Shown: positions 17,773-27,719, counted from the stretch's first letter. The stretch: 64,000 nt of DNA from Actinomycetota bacterium (GCA_020161815.1 JAIUOP010000006.1:1-64000); one strand, 5' to 3'. The notes: generated by a model from the sequence alone, not told the origin. A program made the numbers and translations.

Positions 17773-18444
17773 ATGGCGCCCGTGGCGAATGCAGCAGTGA
17801 TCCAGAGTCGTGGCTCGGGCGCGGTCCCGAGCATCCCGGGGCACGGTCCGGCGACCCGGCCCAACATGGTCGCAGTGGGGACCATGGTGTGGCTGTCGAG
17901 CGAGTTGATGTTCTTCGCAGCCCTGTTCGCGTTCTACTTCACCATCCGTGGCCACGAGCCCGGGCTGTGGGCCGAACGCACCGCGATGCTCAACATCCCG
18001 TTCGCCGCGGCCAACACCACGATCCTCGTCATCTCCTCGCTGTGGTGCCAGATCGGTGTCCACCGGGCCGAGCACGGTCAGGCGGCACGCACCGGGTCCC
18101 TGCTGCAGGTCGGCAAGTGGGGCATGCGTGAGTGGTACGTCCTCACCTACATCTTCGGCTCGATCTTCGTCGCCGGCCAGGTCTACGAGTACGCCCACCT
18201 CATCCAGGAGGGCGTCACCCTCTCCAGCGACGCCTACGGCTCGGTCTTCTACCTCACGACCGGCTTCCACGGCTTGCACGTCACCGGCGGCCTCATCGCC
18301 TTCCTCCTCATCATCGGGCGCACCTTCACCACCCGCCGCTACTCCCGCATGCAGGAGGCCGGCGCCGTGGTGACGTCCTACTACTGGCACTTCGTCGACG
18401 TCGTGTGGATCGCGCTCTTCGCGATGATCTACATCCTGCGCTGA
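17773..18444 (+). CDS. ctaE: Cytochrome c oxidase subunit III
   Basis: A 223-aa membrane protein with five hydrophobic helices, the actinobacterial short form. Recognisable stretches are [31 protein letters not shown] and [15 protein letters not shown]; the C-terminus [15 protein letters not shown] is typical. It is part of the aa3 oxidase of the bc1-aa3 supercomplex. It begins the plus-strand respiratory operon ctaE-qcrC-qcrA-qcrB. ATG 17773 is listed; an in-frame GTG at 17782 would suit a leaderless transcript from CATAAT (17769-17774) and matches homologue lengths equally well. Confidence 0.95.
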   Translation: MAPVANAAVIQSRGSGAVPSIPGHGPATRPNMVAVGTMVWLSSELMFFAALFAFYFTIRGHEPGLWAERTAMLNIPFAAANTTILVISSLWCQIGVHRAEHGQAARTGSLLQVGKWGMREWYVLTYIFGSIFVAGQVYEYAHLIQEGVTLSSDAYGSVFYLTTGFHGLHVTGGLIAFLLIIGRTFTTRRYSRMQEAGAVVTSYYWHFVDVVWIALFAMIYILR

Positions 18445-18491
18445 CCGCTGACTTCCCCGCCCGACCGGACCGAGACGAAAGAACACGCATC

Positions 18492-19298
18492 GTGAACGCA
18501 CTGGCCGCCCGCCGTCGACACCCTGCAGCGATCGGGATCCTCCTGCTCATCGGCCTCTTCCTCATGGGAGCGGCCTACGCGGCGATCGCGCCCAGGCCGG
18601 CGGAGGCCGCCGTGAGCAGCGCCACCCAGGTCGACGAGGGCAAGCAGCTCTTCCTCGCCAACTGCGCCTCCTGCCACGGCCTGAATGCCGAGGGGCGGGC
18701 CACCGGCGCCGGCGCCTCGGTCGCCGGCCCTGCGCTCGCCGGCGTGGGCGCCGCGGCCGTGGAGTTCCAGATGGGCACCGGCCGTATGCCGATGCGCGCG
18801 CCGGCCGCCCAGGCCCCGCGTGACGACCGGATCAAGTTCACCGAGGAGCAGATCACCGCGATCGGCGCCTACGTCGCCTCGCTGGCCCCCGGTCCGTCGG
18901 TGCCCTCCGAGGAGGCCGTCGACCCGGCGCGCGGTGACGCGGTCAAGGGCGGCGAGCTCTTCCGCGTCAACTGCGCCATGTGCCACAACTTCGCCGGCGC
19001 CGGCGGTGCCCTCACGCGCGGCAAGTACGCCCCCGCCCTCACGGGTGTGGCTCCCAAGGACATCTACATGGCGATGGAGACCGGCCCGCAGTCGATGCCC
19101 GTCTTCAACGACACCAACCTCACGCCCGAGGCCAAGCGCGACATCATCGCCTTCCTCACCGCTGTCAACGAGGAGCCCAAGGCCGGTGGCTTCACGCTCG
19201 GCTCCTTGGGCCCGGTGAGCGAGGGCATGTTCGCCTGGATCTTCGGCCTGGGCATCATGGTCGGCTGCGCCATCTGGCTCGGCAACAAGGCGGCCTGA
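18492..19298 (+). CDS. qcrC: Diheme cytochrome c subunit of menaquinol-cytochrome c reductase
   Basis: A 268-aa membrane-anchored cytochrome c. Two heme-binding motifs, CASCH (about 58-62) and CAMCH (about 161-165), lie in two cytochrome c domains. There is an N-terminal hydrophobic segment (about 13-33) and a C-terminal helix (AWIFGLGIMVGCAIWLG). In actinobacteria this subunit replaces soluble cytochrome c and passes electrons directly to CtaC. The GTG start is the second gene of the ctaE-qcrCAB operon; GAAAG about 11 nt upstream is a weak ribosome binding site. Confidence 0.95.
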   Translation: MNALAARRRHPAAIGILLLIGLFLMGAAYAAIAPRPAEAAVSSATQVDEGKQLFLANCASCHGLNAEGRATGAGASVAGPALAGVGAAAVEFQMGTGRMPMRAPAAQAPRDDRIKFTEEQITAIGAYVASLAPGPSVPSEEAVDPARGDAVKGGELFRVNCAMCHNFAGAGGALTRGKYAPALTGVAPKDIYMAMETGPQSMPVFNDTNLTPEAKRDIIAFLTAVNEEPKAGGFTLGSLGPVSEGMFAWIFGLGIMVGCAIWLGNKAA

Positions 19299-19362
19299 TG
19301 ATGACGGCCACCCTCGCCCTTCCCCTCACCACCATCCGCACGTCGACAGGATCGAAGACCCG

Positions 19363-20487
19363 ATGAACGAGCAGGACACCACCCGAGCCGGGGACGTGCT
19401 CCCGGCCGAGGAGTTCGGCGCCGAGGCCGTGCGCCTCGATCAGGGCCACGTGGTCGGCCACGGCGGCATCCCCGAGGTGTTCCAGAACCCTGGGCTCCCG
19501 CCGCACGCGCCGCGCACCACGGACCTGTCCGAGGCCGCTGCCAAGCGCGCCGAGAAGCAGGTCGCCGCGCTGTTCGCCCTCTCCATCGTGGGGACGATCG
19601 TCTTCGTGCTCGCCTACTTCCTCGTCGACATCCGGGCCACGACCTACGTGCCCGGCATCGGCGTGATGGCGCTGCAGCACCTCCTGCTGGGCATCGGCAT
19701 GGCGGCCGCACTCCTCGGCATCGGCTTCGGCGCGGTCCACTGGGCCAAGACGCTGATGCCCGACGAGGAGGTCGTCGAGATGCGCCACCCGATGCGCAGC
19801 TCGGACGCCGACCGCGCCGCGGTCGTGCAGACCCTCACCGACGGCGGTGAGGCGGCGCAGATCAACCGTCGCCCGCTCATCAAGTACACCCTCGGCGGCG
19901 CACTCGGCCTGTTCGCCGTGCCCGTCGTGCTCCCGGTCCTCGGCGGCCTGGGCCCGATGCCGCAGAAGTCGCTCTCCCTGACCTTCTGGAACGGCGGCCC
20001 CTCCGGCCCCGGCGAGGAGCCGACCTTCACGCCGATGCGCCTCATGCGCGACCCGGAGAACACCCCGATCAAGGCCTCCGATGTGACCATCGGGTCGGTC
20101 TTCCACGTCCTCCCCGAGGGCCTGCTCGACCTCGAGCACGGCGTCCTGGAGGAGAAGGCCAAGGCCGCGGTGCTGCTCATGCGCCTGGACCCCAAGGACA
20201 TCAAGGTCCAGAAGGAGATCGACTGGGGCCACCAGGGCATCGTCGCGTACTCCAAGATCTGCACCCACGTCGGATGCCCGGTCGGTCTCTACGAGCAAGG
20301 CACCCACCACCTGCTGTGCCCGTGCCACCAGTCGACCTTCGACGTCACGCAGGATTGCAAGGTCATCTTCGGCCCGGCCAAGCGCGCGCTGCCGCAGCTG
20401 AAGATCACCGTCGACGACGAGGGCTACCTCGTCTCCGCCCAGCCGTTCCGCGAGGCGGTCGGCCCGAGCTTCTGGGAGCGTGGATGA
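19363..20487 (+). CDS. qcrA: Rieske iron-sulfur subunit of menaquinol-cytochrome c reductase
   Basis: A 374-aa protein with three predicted membrane helices (about 66-90, 100-125 and 180-200) as in actinobacterial QcrA, then a periplasmic-side Rieske domain. The [2Fe-2S] ligands are in CTHVGCPVG and CPCHQSTFD. It transfers electrons from menaquinol to the diheme QcrC. The stop overlaps the qcrB start (ATGA type, 20484-20487). Confidence 0.95.
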   Translation: MNEQDTTRAGDVLPAEEFGAEAVRLDQGHVVGHGGIPEVFQNPGLPPHAPRTTDLSEAAAKRAEKQVAALFALSIVGTIVFVLAYFLVDIRATTYVPGIGVMALQHLLLGIGMAAALLGIGFGAVHWAKTLMPDEEVVEMRHPMRSSDADRAAVVQTLTDGGEAAQINRRPLIKYTLGGALGLFAVPVVLPVLGGLGPMPQKSLSLTFWNGGPSGPGEEPTFTPMRLMRDPENTPIKASDVTIGSVFHVLPEGLLDLEHGVLEEKAKAAVLLMRLDPKDIKVQKEIDWGHQGIVAYSKICTHVGCPVGLYEQGTHHLLCPCHQSTFDVTQDCKVIFGPAKRALPQLKITVDDEGYLVSAQPFREAVGPSFWERG

Positions 20488-22205
20488 TGACCACCGCGAA
20501 CGCACGCCCGGCTGACGCCCTCCGGGCCGACGACCGGCCGGTGAGCACGAGGACCCCGAGCGCGGGAGCCCGCAAGATCGGTGGCGTCGCCGGCTGGGTC
20601 GATGACCGCACCGGTGCCGCCAAGGGCGTCGGGTACCTCATGAAGAAGGTCTTCCCCGACCACTGGAGCTTCATGCTCGGCGAGATCGCGATGTACTCGA
20701 TGATCATCGCCCTCATCTCCGGGGCCTTCCTCACCCTGTGGTTCGTCCCGAGCATGGGCCACACGGTCTACGACGGCTCCTACGCCCCGCTGCGGGGCGT
20801 GGAGATGTCCGAGGCCTACGCCTCCACCCTGCACATCTCCTTCGACGTGCGCGGCGGCCTGATCATCCGGCAGATCCATCACTGGGCTGCCCTGATGTTC
20901 GTCGTGGCCGTCGTGGTCCACATGTTCCGGGTGTTCTTCACCGGCGCCTTCCGCAAGCCGCGTGAGCTCAACTGGGTCATCGGCTCGGTGCTCGCGCTCC
21001 TCGCCATCGTCGAGGGCTTCTCGGGCTACTCCCTGCCCGACGACCTGCTCTCCGGCACCGGTATCCGCGCCATGCAGGGCTTCGTCCAGACGGCGCCGGT
21101 CATCGGCTCCTACCTCGTCTACGGCATCTTCGGTGGGCCCTTCCCCGGCGAGGCGATCATCCCGCGGCTCTACAGCGCGCACATCCTGCTGCTGCCCGCG
21201 GTGATCATCGGCCTGTTCACGGCGCACATCCTCCTTGTCGCCATCCAGAAGCACACCCAGTACCCCGGCCCGGGTCGCACCAACGACAATGTCGTGGGCT
21301 TCCCGGTCATGCCGGTGTATGCCGCCAAGGCCGGCGGGTTCTTCTTCATCGTCTTCGGCGTCATCGCCCTCATCGCCGCGGTCATCTCGATCAACCCGGT
21401 CTGGGGCTACGGCCCCTACGACCCCTCCCCCGTGACCGCCGGCTCCCAGCCCGACTGGTACATGGGCTTCGCCGACGGGGCCCTGCGCCTGCTGCCCGGC
21501 TGGTTGGAGTTCACCGCCCTGGGCTACACGCTCTCGCTCAACATCATGCCCGGAGCGCTCATCCTGCTGCCCTTGGTCTACGTCGTCGTCGGGGTCTACC
21601 CCTTCGTCGAGCGGTGGATCACCGGTGACGACCGTGAGCACCACCTCCTCCAGCGCCCCCGCAACGCGCCCGTGCGCACCGCGATCGGCATGGCGGGCAT
21701 CACGATGTACTCGGTCCTCATGTTCGCGGCCGCCAACGACATCATGGCGATCAAGCTGCACATGTCGATCAACGACATCACCTACTTCCTGCGGACCGCC
21801 TTCTTCGTGGCCCCGTTCATCGTCTTCTGGGTCACCAAGCGGATCTGCCTCTCGCTGCAGCGGGCGGACCGCAACAAGGTGCTCCACCAGCGCGAGTCGG
21901 GCACGATCATCCGCACGCCGGAAGGTGCCTTCTTCGAGCGTCACGAGGGCCTCAGCGAGTACGAACGCTGGAAGCTCGTCGACTTCGAGCCGGTCGCCCC
22001 GATCCAGCTCGAGCAGCGGGTCGACGCCAATGGCGTCGAGAAGCCGCTCACCGGCAAGGACCGGATGCGAGCTCGGTTGTCGCGCTTCTACTTCAAGGAC
22101 GCGGTCCAGCCGGTCACGCCGGCCGAGCTCGCCGCCGCGCACCATGACGGTCACGGCCACGAGGCGATCGAGGCCGGCGAGCACGCCGGGTCCGTTCACC
22201 GCTGA
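20484..22205 (+). CDS. qcrB: Cytochrome b subunit of menaquinol-cytochrome c reductase
   Basis: A 573-aa integral membrane protein. The core shows the b-heme histidine helices (RQIHHWAALMFVVAVVVHMFRVFF), a GYSLPDDLLSGTG Qo-site segment, and a typical actinobacterial extension of about 120 residues after the last helix ending in a His-rich tail. The ATG at 20484 overlaps the qcrA stop; a second ATG follows directly, so the exact start is uncertain by one codon. The operon ends at a strong hairpin 7 nt after the stop. Confidence 0.95.
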   Translation: MMTTANARPADALRADDRPVSTRTPSAGARKIGGVAGWVDDRTGAAKGVGYLMKKVFPDHWSFMLGEIAMYSMIIALISGAFLTLWFVPSMGHTVYDGSYAPLRGVEMSEAYASTLHISFDVRGGLIIRQIHHWAALMFVVAVVVHMFRVFFTGAFRKPRELNWVIGSVLALLAIVEGFSGYSLPDDLLSGTGIRAMQGFVQTAPVIGSYLVYGIFGGPFPGEAIIPRLYSAHILLLPAVIIGLFTAHILLVAIQKHTQYPGPGRTNDNVVGFPVMPVYAAKAGGFFFIVFGVIALIAAVISINPVWGYGPYDPSPVTAGSQPDWYMGFADGALRLLPGWLEFTALGYTLSLNIMPGALILLPLVYVVVGVYPFVERWITGDDREHHLLQRPRNAPVRTAIGMAGITMYSVLMFAAANDIMAIKLHMSINDITYFLRTAFFVAPFIVFWVTKRICLSLQRADRNKVLHQRESGTIIRTPEGAFFERHEGLSEYERWKLVDFEPVAPIQLEQRVDANGVEKPLTGKDRMRARLSRFYFKDAVQPVTPAELAAAHHDGHGHEAIEAGEHAGSVHR

Positions 22206-22211
22206 CCTGAT

Positions 22212-22264
22212 CCGTATGCCGTGTGGCCCGGTTCCCCTCGGGGACCGGGCCACACGGCATACGG
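22212..22264. terminator. Bidirectional hairpin terminator built from inverted GTATGCCG
   Basis: A long near-perfect inverted repeat (5' arm from 22212, 3' arm to 22264, one bulged base, loop of two to three bases) lies between convergent qcrB and the DUF167 gene. Both arms carry the window-wide octamer: GTATGCCG at 22214 and its complement at 22255. There is no T tract, so termination is inferred from position and stem strength. Confidence 0.8.
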
Positions 22265-22274
22265 GCTGGGGACC

Positions 22275-22550
22275 TCAGCCGAGCAGGGAGAGCAACCGCT
22301 CCTCCCCCACGTGCGGGTCGACCCGGACGTCGACGACCTTGGTCCGTGCCGTGGCACCGCTCACGACCGCCACGTCACGCCTCGACACGCCGAACGCCTC
22401 GGCGACCGCAGCCAGCGCCGCTTCTGTGGCCGCGCCGTCGACGGCTCGCGCCGCCACGGCCACGCGCAACGCTCTCTGCTCGCCCGCACCGAATGACCCG
22501 CCCACACGCGTGCGCGAGGCTCCCGGTCGCACCCTGATGCTGACCCGCAC
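22275..22550 (-). CDS. DUF167 (YggU-family) protein
   Basis: A 91-aa protein of the widespread YggU/DUF167 family, with [16 protein letters not shown] at the N-terminus and the ligand-less core [26 protein letters not shown] followed by [16 protein letters not shown]. The function of the family is not established. The GTG start at complement 22548-22550 has GGAGGT immediately upstream, unusually close, so the true start may be different. It is convergent with qcrB and divergent from aspA. Confidence 0.85.
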   Translation of the reverse strand: MRVSIRVRPGASRTRVGGSFGAGEQRALRVAVAARAVDGAATEAALAAVAEAFGVSRRDVAVVSGATARTKVVDVRVDPHVGEERLLSLLG

Positions 22551-22639
22551 ACCTCCATTCTTTCACCGATCAGACCAGTCAGAGTGACCTAACAAACAGG
22601 CGGAAACGGAACAATCTGGCCATAGGAATGGCGCATCCC

Positions 22640-22654
22640 ACTACGATGTGTAGT
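22640..22654. promoter_or_regulatory. Possible operator upstream of aspA
   Basis: A perfect inverted repeat ACTAC-GATGT-GTAGT lies 52 bp before the aspA start. CATAGG at 22621-22626 with an upstream TAACAAA could form the promoter, placing the palindrome just downstream of the transcription start, a repressor-like position. No known regulator consensus was recognised. Confidence 0.4.
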
Positions 22655-22705
22655 AGTAAGTTCATCGGCCCACAAGGCCCCGACAGCAGGGAGCGCAAAG
22701 GCACC

Positions 22706-24175
22706 ATGGTCACCACCATCGACCAGCACCGCACCGAGGAAGACCTCCTCGGGGCACGAGAAGTCCCGGCAGACGCCTACTACGGCGTGCACACACTGCG
22801 AGCCATCGAGAACTTCGAGATCTCCCACACGACCATCAACGACGTCCCCCAGATGATCCGCGGGATGGTCATGGTGAAGAAGGCCTCCGCACTGGCCAAC
22901 AAGGAGCTTCGCACCATCCAGGGGGACATCGCGGACGCCATCGTGGCCGCCTGCGACGCGATCCTGGACCAGGGCCGCTGCATGGACCAGTGGCCCATTG
23001 ACGTCTTCCAGGGCGGCGCCGGCACCTCGACCAACATGTGCACCAATGAGGTCGTCGCCAACCTCGCCCTCGAGCTCGTCGGGTTGCCCAAGGGTGACTA
23101 CGCCGTCATCAACCCCAACGACCACGTCAACAAGAGCCAGTCCACCAACGACGCCTACCCGACCGGCTTCCGGCTGGCCGTGCACATGCTCATCGACGAC
23201 CTCGTCACCGAGGTGCAGGCCCTCACCGAGGCCTTCGCGGCCAAGGGCGTGGAGTTCGCCGAGGTGCTCAAGATGGGGCGTACGCAGCTCCAGGACGCCG
23301 TCCCGATGAGCCTGGGCCAGGAGTTCAGCGGCTACGCCACCAACATCGGCGAGGAAGTCATCCGGCTGGTCAACGCCGCCGCTCTGCTCCGCGAGGTCAA
23401 CCTCGGCGCGACCGCCATCGGCACGGGGCTCAACACCCCGACCGGCTACCCCGATGTTGCGGTGCGCCACCTCTCCGAGGTCTCCGGCTACCCGATGGTC
23501 ACGGCCGCCGATCTCATCGAGGCGACCTACGACAATGGCGCCTACATCGCGGTCCACTCGGCCGTGAAGCGCCTGGCGGTCAAGCTCTCCAAGACCTGCT
23601 CGGACCTGCGGTTGCTGTCCTCGGGTCCGCGCGCCGGGCTCAACGAGATCAACCTGCCCGAGATGCAGGCCGGGAGTTCGATCATGCCGGCCAAGGTCAA
23701 CCCGGTCATCCCCGAGGTCGTCAACCAGGTCTGCTACAAGGTCATGGGCAACGACGTGACGATCACGCACGCCGCCGAGGCCGGCCAGCTGCAGCTCAAC
23801 GTCATGGAGCCGGCACTGGCGCAGAGCCTGTTCGAATCCCTCCAGCTCATCACCAACGCGTGCCGGACCCTGCGCGAGAAGTGCATCGCTGGCATCACCG
23901 CCAATGTCGAGGTCTGCCGGGACAACGTCCTGAACTCGATCGGCATCGTGACCTACCTCAACGAGATCATCGGCCACCACAACGGCGACCTGGTCGGCAA
24001 GGAGTGTGCCCGCAGCGGCCGCACGGTCCGAGAGGTGGTGGTCGAGATGGGCCTGATGACCGGAGAAGAGGTCGACGCGGTCCTGACCACCGAGAACTTC
24101 CTGCGGCCTCGCTACACCGGCCGCATCTACACCGCTGACGAGCACGGCCTCCCCGAAGGGACTGAACTGCGATGA
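22706..24175 (+). CDS. aspA: Aspartate ammonia-lyase
   Basis: A 489-aa fumarase/aspartase superfamily enzyme converting L-aspartate to fumarate and ammonium. The signature loop [12 protein letters not shown], the N-terminal [15 protein letters not shown] and [18 protein letters not shown] are diagnostic. ATG 22706 is chosen over an upstream ATG at 22628 because homologues begin shortly before [15 protein letters not shown] and AAGG lies about 5 nt upstream. It overlaps the Dcu carrier gene by 4 bp (24172-24175). The pair interrupts the usual actinobacterial gene order at this point. Confidence 0.95.
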   Translation: MVTTIDQHRTEEDLLGAREVPADAYYGVHTLRAIENFEISHTTINDVPQMIRGMVMVKKASALANKELRTIQGDIADAIVAACDAILDQGRCMDQWPIDVFQGGAGTSTNMCTNEVVANLALELVGLPKGDYAVINPNDHVNKSQSTNDAYPTGFRLAVHMLIDDLVTEVQALTEAFAAKGVEFAEVLKMGRTQLQDAVPMSLGQEFSGYATNIGEEVIRLVNAAALLREVNLGATAIGTGLNTPTGYPDVAVRHLSEVSGYPMVTAADLIEATYDNGAYIAVHSAVKRLAVKLSKTCSDLRLLSSGPRAGLNEINLPEMQAGSSIMPAKVNPVIPEVVNQVCYKVMGNDVTITHAAEAGQLQLNVMEPALAQSLFESLQLITNACRTLREKCIAGITANVEVCRDNVLNSIGIVTYLNEIIGHHNGDLVGKECARSGRTVREVVVEMGLMTGEEVDAVLTTENFLRPRYTGRIYTADEHGLPEGTELR

Positions 24176-25524
24176 TGTTCTGGGTCCACCTCCTCGTCGT
24201 CCTCGTCTTCATCTTCATCGGTGCGCGCAAGGGTGGCATCGCGATCGGCTTCGCCGGTGGTGCCGGTGTGCTGGCCCTGGGCCTGCTCGGCGCGCCCGTG
24301 GCGGTCTCGACCCACAAGCCCGAGGGTGACATCAGCTATCTCCCGCTCGATGTCATCGCCATCATCATGGCCGTCATCGTCGCCATCGCGGCCATGCAGG
24401 TCGCCGGCGGCATGGACGCCCTCGTCGACCTCGCCGAGAAGATCCTCCGCAAGAACCCCAAGCACCTGAGCTTCCTCGCCCCGGTCGTGACCTACGTCCT
24501 CACCCTCATGGCAGGCACCGGTCACACCGCCTTCTCGATGATGCCGGTCATCACGGAAGTGGCCAAGGAGAACGACATTCGCCCCTCGCGGCCCCTGTCG
24601 ATCGCCGTCGTGTCCTCCCAGATCGCCATCACCGCCTCCCCCATCTCGGCGGCCGTCGTCTTCCTCTCCAGCACCCTGGAGAAGAAGGGCATCGACTACC
24701 TCCAGATCCTCGCGGTCAGCATCCCGACGACCTTCGTCGCCTGCATGCTCACGGCCGGCATCATGCTCGCCTGGGACAAGATGCGTCACCAGACCCAGCT
24801 GAGCACCCTGCCGGAGTACCAGCAGCGCAAGGCCGCCGGACTCGTCGCCCCCACGGGCCGCGAGGAAGGCCGGGTCATCACGTGGGCCGGCAAGCGCTCC
24901 GTGGCCATCTTCCTGCTCGGCCTGCTCGCGGTCATGGCCTACTCCACGGCGATCAGCGACAAGGTGGGCCTGATCGCCAACCCGCCGATCACCCGTGATG
25001 CCGCCATCATCGCGATCATGCTCACCATCGGCACGGCCATCGTCCTCACCTGTGGCGTCGAGCCGGGCAAGATCCTCTCCTCGTCGGTCTTCAAGTCCGG
25101 CATGAGCGCGGCCATCTGCGTCCTCGGTGTCGCCTGGCTGGGCACGACCTTCGTCAAGGCCCACGAGCCGGCCATCAAGGAGTACGCGGGCAACATCATC
25201 TCCAACCAGCCGTGGACCCTTGCCATCGTGCTCTTCGTCGCCGCGTCCCTGCTCTACTCGCAGGCCGCCACGACCAAGGCCCTGATCCCGACCGCCCTGG
25301 CGATCGGCGTCAGCCCGGCGGCTGCCCTGGCCTCCTTCGCCGCGGTCTCGGCCCTCTTCGTGCTCCCGACCTATCCGACCCTGCTGGCGGCGGTCGAGAT
25401 CGACGACACGGGTTCGACGAAGATCGGCAAGTACATCTTCAACCACCCGTTCTTCATCCCGGGACTGGTGGCGATCGCGCTCAGTGTCGCCTTCGCCTTC
25501 CTGTTGACGGCACTGATGTTCTGA
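24172..25524 (+). CDS. DcuA/DcuB-type C4-dicarboxylate transporter
   Basis: A 450-aa polytopic membrane protein with about 10-12 hydrophobic segments. Family stretches include [27 protein letters not shown] at the N-terminus, [20 protein letters not shown] and [14 protein letters not shown]. Dcu proteins exchange aspartate, fumarate, malate and succinate. Coupling to aspA by a 4-bp overlap suggests aspartate uptake with release of fumarate-derived dicarboxylate. In enterobacteria this serves anaerobic fumarate respiration; here it sits inside an aerobic bc1-aa3 cluster. I cannot separate DcuA from DcuB by eye. Confidence 0.88.
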   Translation: MMFWVHLLVVLVFIFIGARKGGIAIGFAGGAGVLALGLLGAPVAVSTHKPEGDISYLPLDVIAIIMAVIVAIAAMQVAGGMDALVDLAEKILRKNPKHLSFLAPVVTYVLTLMAGTGHTAFSMMPVITEVAKENDIRPSRPLSIAVVSSQIAITASPISAAVVFLSSTLEKKGIDYLQILAVSIPTTFVACMLTAGIMLAWDKMRHQTQLSTLPEYQQRKAAGLVAPTGREEGRVITWAGKRSVAIFLLGLLAVMAYSTAISDKVGLIANPPITRDAAIIAIMLTIGTAIVLTCGVEPGKILSSSVFKSGMSAAICVLGVAWLGTTFVKAHEPAIKEYAGNIISNQPWTLAIVLFVAASLLYSQAATTKALIPTALAIGVSPAAALASFAAVSALFVLPTYPTLLAAVEIDDTGSTKIGKYIFNHPFFIPGLVAIALSVAFAFLLTALMF

Positions 25525-25537
25525 CCCTCCCCCCAAC

Positions 25538-25583
25538 GGCCGGTATGCCGCGGGCTCAAGGTCGAGTCCGCGGCATACCGGCC
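25538..25583. terminator. Hairpin terminator with inverted GTATGCCG arms
   Basis: Perfect 16-bp stem (25538-25553 with 25568-25583) around a 14-nt loop, placed 14 bp after the Dcu carrier gene and 26 bp before the zincin gene. The arms contain GTATGCCG at 25543 and its complement at 25571. No T tract follows. Confidence 0.8.
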
Positions 25584-25608
25584 ATTGTGGGCATGGCAGG
25601 GTGGGCGC

Positions 25609-25962
25609 ATGGTCGAGATCAGCGCCGTGCACTTCGAGGAGATCGTCGGCGAGGCGCTCGACGAGGTGCCGCCGGAGCTGATGGACCTGCTCGACAATGT
25701 CGTCTTCCTCGTCGAGGACGAGCCGCCACCCGAGGAGCCGGAGCTGCTTGGGCTCTACGACGGGGTCCCGCTGACCGAGCGGGACGCCGGGTGGGGGCTG
25801 GGCAACCTCCCCGACCGCATCCGGCTCTTTCGTGGGCCCCTGACCCGGATGTGCGCCGACGAGGACGAGCTCCGCGAGGAGGTCACCGTCACCGTCATCC
25901 ACGAGATCGCCCACCACTTCGGGATCTCCGACGAGGCCCTGCACGACCTCGGCTGGGCGTGA
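25609..25962 (+). CDS. Small zincin-type metallopeptidase family protein
   Basis: A 117-aa minimal metallopeptidase with the extended zinc motif HEIAHHFGISDE near the C-terminus (HExxHxxGxxD) preceded by an acidic region with EDEPPPEEPELLGLY, as in the actinobacterial zincin-1 family. No signal peptide, so it should be cytoplasmic. Its substrate is unknown. ATG 25609 is supported by homologue lengths; there is only a weak purine-rich stretch upstream. Confidence 0.85.
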   Translation: MVEISAVHFEEIVGEALDEVPPELMDLLDNVVFLVEDEPPPEEPELLGLYDGVPLTERDAGWGLGNLPDRIRLFRGPLTRMCADEDELREEVTVTVIHEIAHHFGISDEALHDLGWA

Positions 25963-25984
25963 GTCGAAAGCAGCGGGCGCAGAG

Positions 25985-27202
25985 CTACACGAGCGCGCTC
26001 TGCCGCTTCCAGTCGTCGAAGGAGTACTGCCAGACCCCGATGCCCTCGGTCGGCAGGAAGGTGCGGCCGGAGCCGGTCACCTGGACGACGTCGCCGACCT
26101 TGGAGTTGTTGAACATCCACTCGGCGTTGGAGGGCGACATGTTCGTGCACCCGTGCGAGACGTTGGAGCTGCCCTGCGCGTCGACCGACCACGGCGCGGA
26201 GTGGAGGAACTCACCGGTCCACGTCACGCGGAGGTTCCACTTGGTGTCGACCTTGTAGTAGCCGGGCGAGCCCTCGGGGATCCCGATCGTCGTGGAGTCC
26301 ATCGTGATCTTGCTCTGGCGCTCGATGATCACCTTGGTGCCACTGCGCGTCTCGGTCTGCGGTCCTGGACGGCCGTTGCTCACCGGGATGGTCCGCAGGG
26401 TCTCACCGTTGCGCGTGACGGTCATGACGTGGTTGGCGACGTCGATGTGGCTGACCATGGCGTCGCCGATGGTGAAGCCCCCGGACTGGTCCTTGCCGAC
26501 CCACTTGTTCTCGCCGGTCTGGACGCCGGCGAGCGGGGCGTTGACGGTCACCTTGGTGCCGGGCGCCCAGAAGTCCTTGGGGCGCCACATGAGCTGCCGG
26601 TTGTCCAGCCAACCCCAGGCCCCCTCGAGGGCCGGCTCGGTCGTCACCGAGACCAGTTTCTCGACCTGGGCGCGCATCTCCTTGGTCGTGACAGCGGTGT
26701 CGAACTGGATGGAGACCGGCATGCCGATGCCCACGACGGCTCCGGAGTAGACCAGGCCGTAGGTGGCGATGACGCCCGGCGTGAGGGTGGTGAAACGCGA
26801 CGAGAACTGGCTCGGGGCACCATCGCTGCCCGCTGCGGTGACCTCCACCGTGTACTGCGCAGCCGGCCGCATGAATCGGGAGGACGTCCAGGCGCCGGCC
26901 GCATCGAGGGCGCCGGGCAGCTCGTGACCGTCCTCGTCCTTGACCACGACGGCCGTCACGGTCCCACTCGTCGCGGTCACCGTGACCGGGGTCGTCGGCA
27001 GGACGTCCGCGGTGGCGTCGGCAGGGCTGATGACGACCACGGCCGGCGTGGGCGTGGGCGTGGAACTGGGCCTGGCAGCGTCCGTGGCCCCCTTCCCCGT
27101 GGTCGAGGAGGAGGAACCCTCGGTGGAGCAGGCCGCCAGCAACCCGGAGGCGGCGGCGATGCCGAGGGCGCGCCGGCTGAGGGCACCGGTGGTCTTGGGC
27201 AC
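25985..27202 (-). CDS. L,D-transpeptidase lipoprotein (LdtMt2-like)
   Basis: A 405-aa lipoprotein that makes 3-3 cross-links in peptidoglycan. The signal peptide ends in the lipobox LLAAC. A Ser/Thr/Pro spacer, Ig-like domains (about 55-250) and a C-terminal YkuD domain follow, with the catalytic segment SNVSHGCTNMSPSNAEW (His and Cys present). The order matches LdtMt2. The start GTG at complement 27200-27202 is preferred because GGAG lies 5 nt upstream; a GTG two codons earlier is possible. A TAGACT box (complement 27267-27272) could be the -10 region, giving a leader of about 60 nt with no recognised riboswitch. Confidence 0.9.
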   Translation of the reverse strand: MPKTTGALSRRALGIAAASGLLAACSTEGSSSSTTGKGATDAARPSSTPTPTPAVVVISPADATADVLPTTPVTVTATSGTVTAVVVKDEDGHELPGALDAAGAWTSSRFMRPAAQYTVEVTAAGSDGAPSQFSSRFTTLTPGVIATYGLVYSGAVVGIGMPVSIQFDTAVTTKEMRAQVEKLVSVTTEPALEGAWGWLDNRQLMWRPKDFWAPGTKVTVNAPLAGVQTGENKWVGKDQSGGFTIGDAMVSHIDVANHVMTVTRNGETLRTIPVSNGRPGPQTETRSGTKVIIERQSKITMDSTTIGIPEGSPGYYKVDTKWNLRVTWTGEFLHSAPWSVDAQGSSNVSHGCTNMSPSNAEWMFNNSKVGDVVQVTGSGRTFLPTEGIGVWQYSFDDWKRQSALV

Positions 27203-27287
27203 GATCACTCCACGTCGGTCGATTTGGGCTCCCGACAACGAGACTCCTCCCCCGCCGGGCGAGGAACCAGTCTACTAGGTGTGTGTG

Positions 27288-27304
27288 GAGCCGATGGTCG
27301 GCTC
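27288..27304 (-). terminator. Short hairpin at the end of ctaCDF
   Basis: A 7-bp perfect stem GAGCCGA/TCGGCTC with a 3-nt loop overlaps the ctaF stop codon. It could end the leftward cta transcript. It is weak, lacks a T tract and is a low-confidence call. Confidence 0.35.
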
Positions 27305-27716
27305 AGAGGTGGTGCGGGCCGCGCCAGTACTCGTAGGTCCAGCCGATGAGGGCCGGGACGCCCACGAAGGCCCCGATGATGAAGACCCACCAGCCGACGG
27401 CCAGACCCAAGAAGCACACCGAGGCGGCCAGGGCCAGCCACAGTGGCCACCAGCTGTAGGGGCTGAAGAAGCCGTAGTCACCGGAGATCTCGTCGATCTC
27501 GCCGACGGGGTTGTCCGACGGGTCCTGGGCGTGCTTGACGCGCGTGCGCCACAGGAAGAACGCCAGCATGAAGCCCAGCAGGCCGCCCATGATCAGGCCG
27601 ATGACGCCGACCCATTCGATGCCCAGGGTGGTCGAGCTGGTCCAGATGCCGTACCAGGCAGCCACCGCGAAAGCGAAGATGCCGATGAGGGCGCCGATGC
27701 GCTCCGTGGCCTTCAT
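27303..27716 (-). CDS. ctaF: Cytochrome c oxidase subunit IV (actinobacterial CtaF)
   Basis: A 137-aa membrane protein with four hydrophobic helices in two pairs, the size of actinobacterial CtaF. Recognisable are the N-terminal MKATERIGALIGIFAFAVA and DYGFFSPYSWWPLWLALAA. It is an accessory subunit of the aa3 oxidase in the bc1-aa3 supercomplex. It lies 3 bp downstream of ctaD in the leftward operon ctaC-ctaD-ctaF, in the same order as Rv2199c-Rv2200c, although ctaD is placed elsewhere in mycobacteria. Confidence 0.92.
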   Translation of the reverse strand: MKATERIGALIGIFAFAVAAWYGIWTSSTTLGIEWVGVIGLIMGGLLGFMLAFFLWRTRVKHAQDPSDNPVGEIDEISGDYGFFSPYSWWPLWLALAASVCFLGLAVGWWVFIIGAFVGVPALIGWTYEYWRGPHHL

Positions 27717-27719
27717 GGA

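Noticed and set aside
27203..27270. Riboswitch in the L,D-transpeptidase leader
   Set aside because: The leader is purine-rich but I could not fit the conserved c-di-AMP or other riboswitch core to it.
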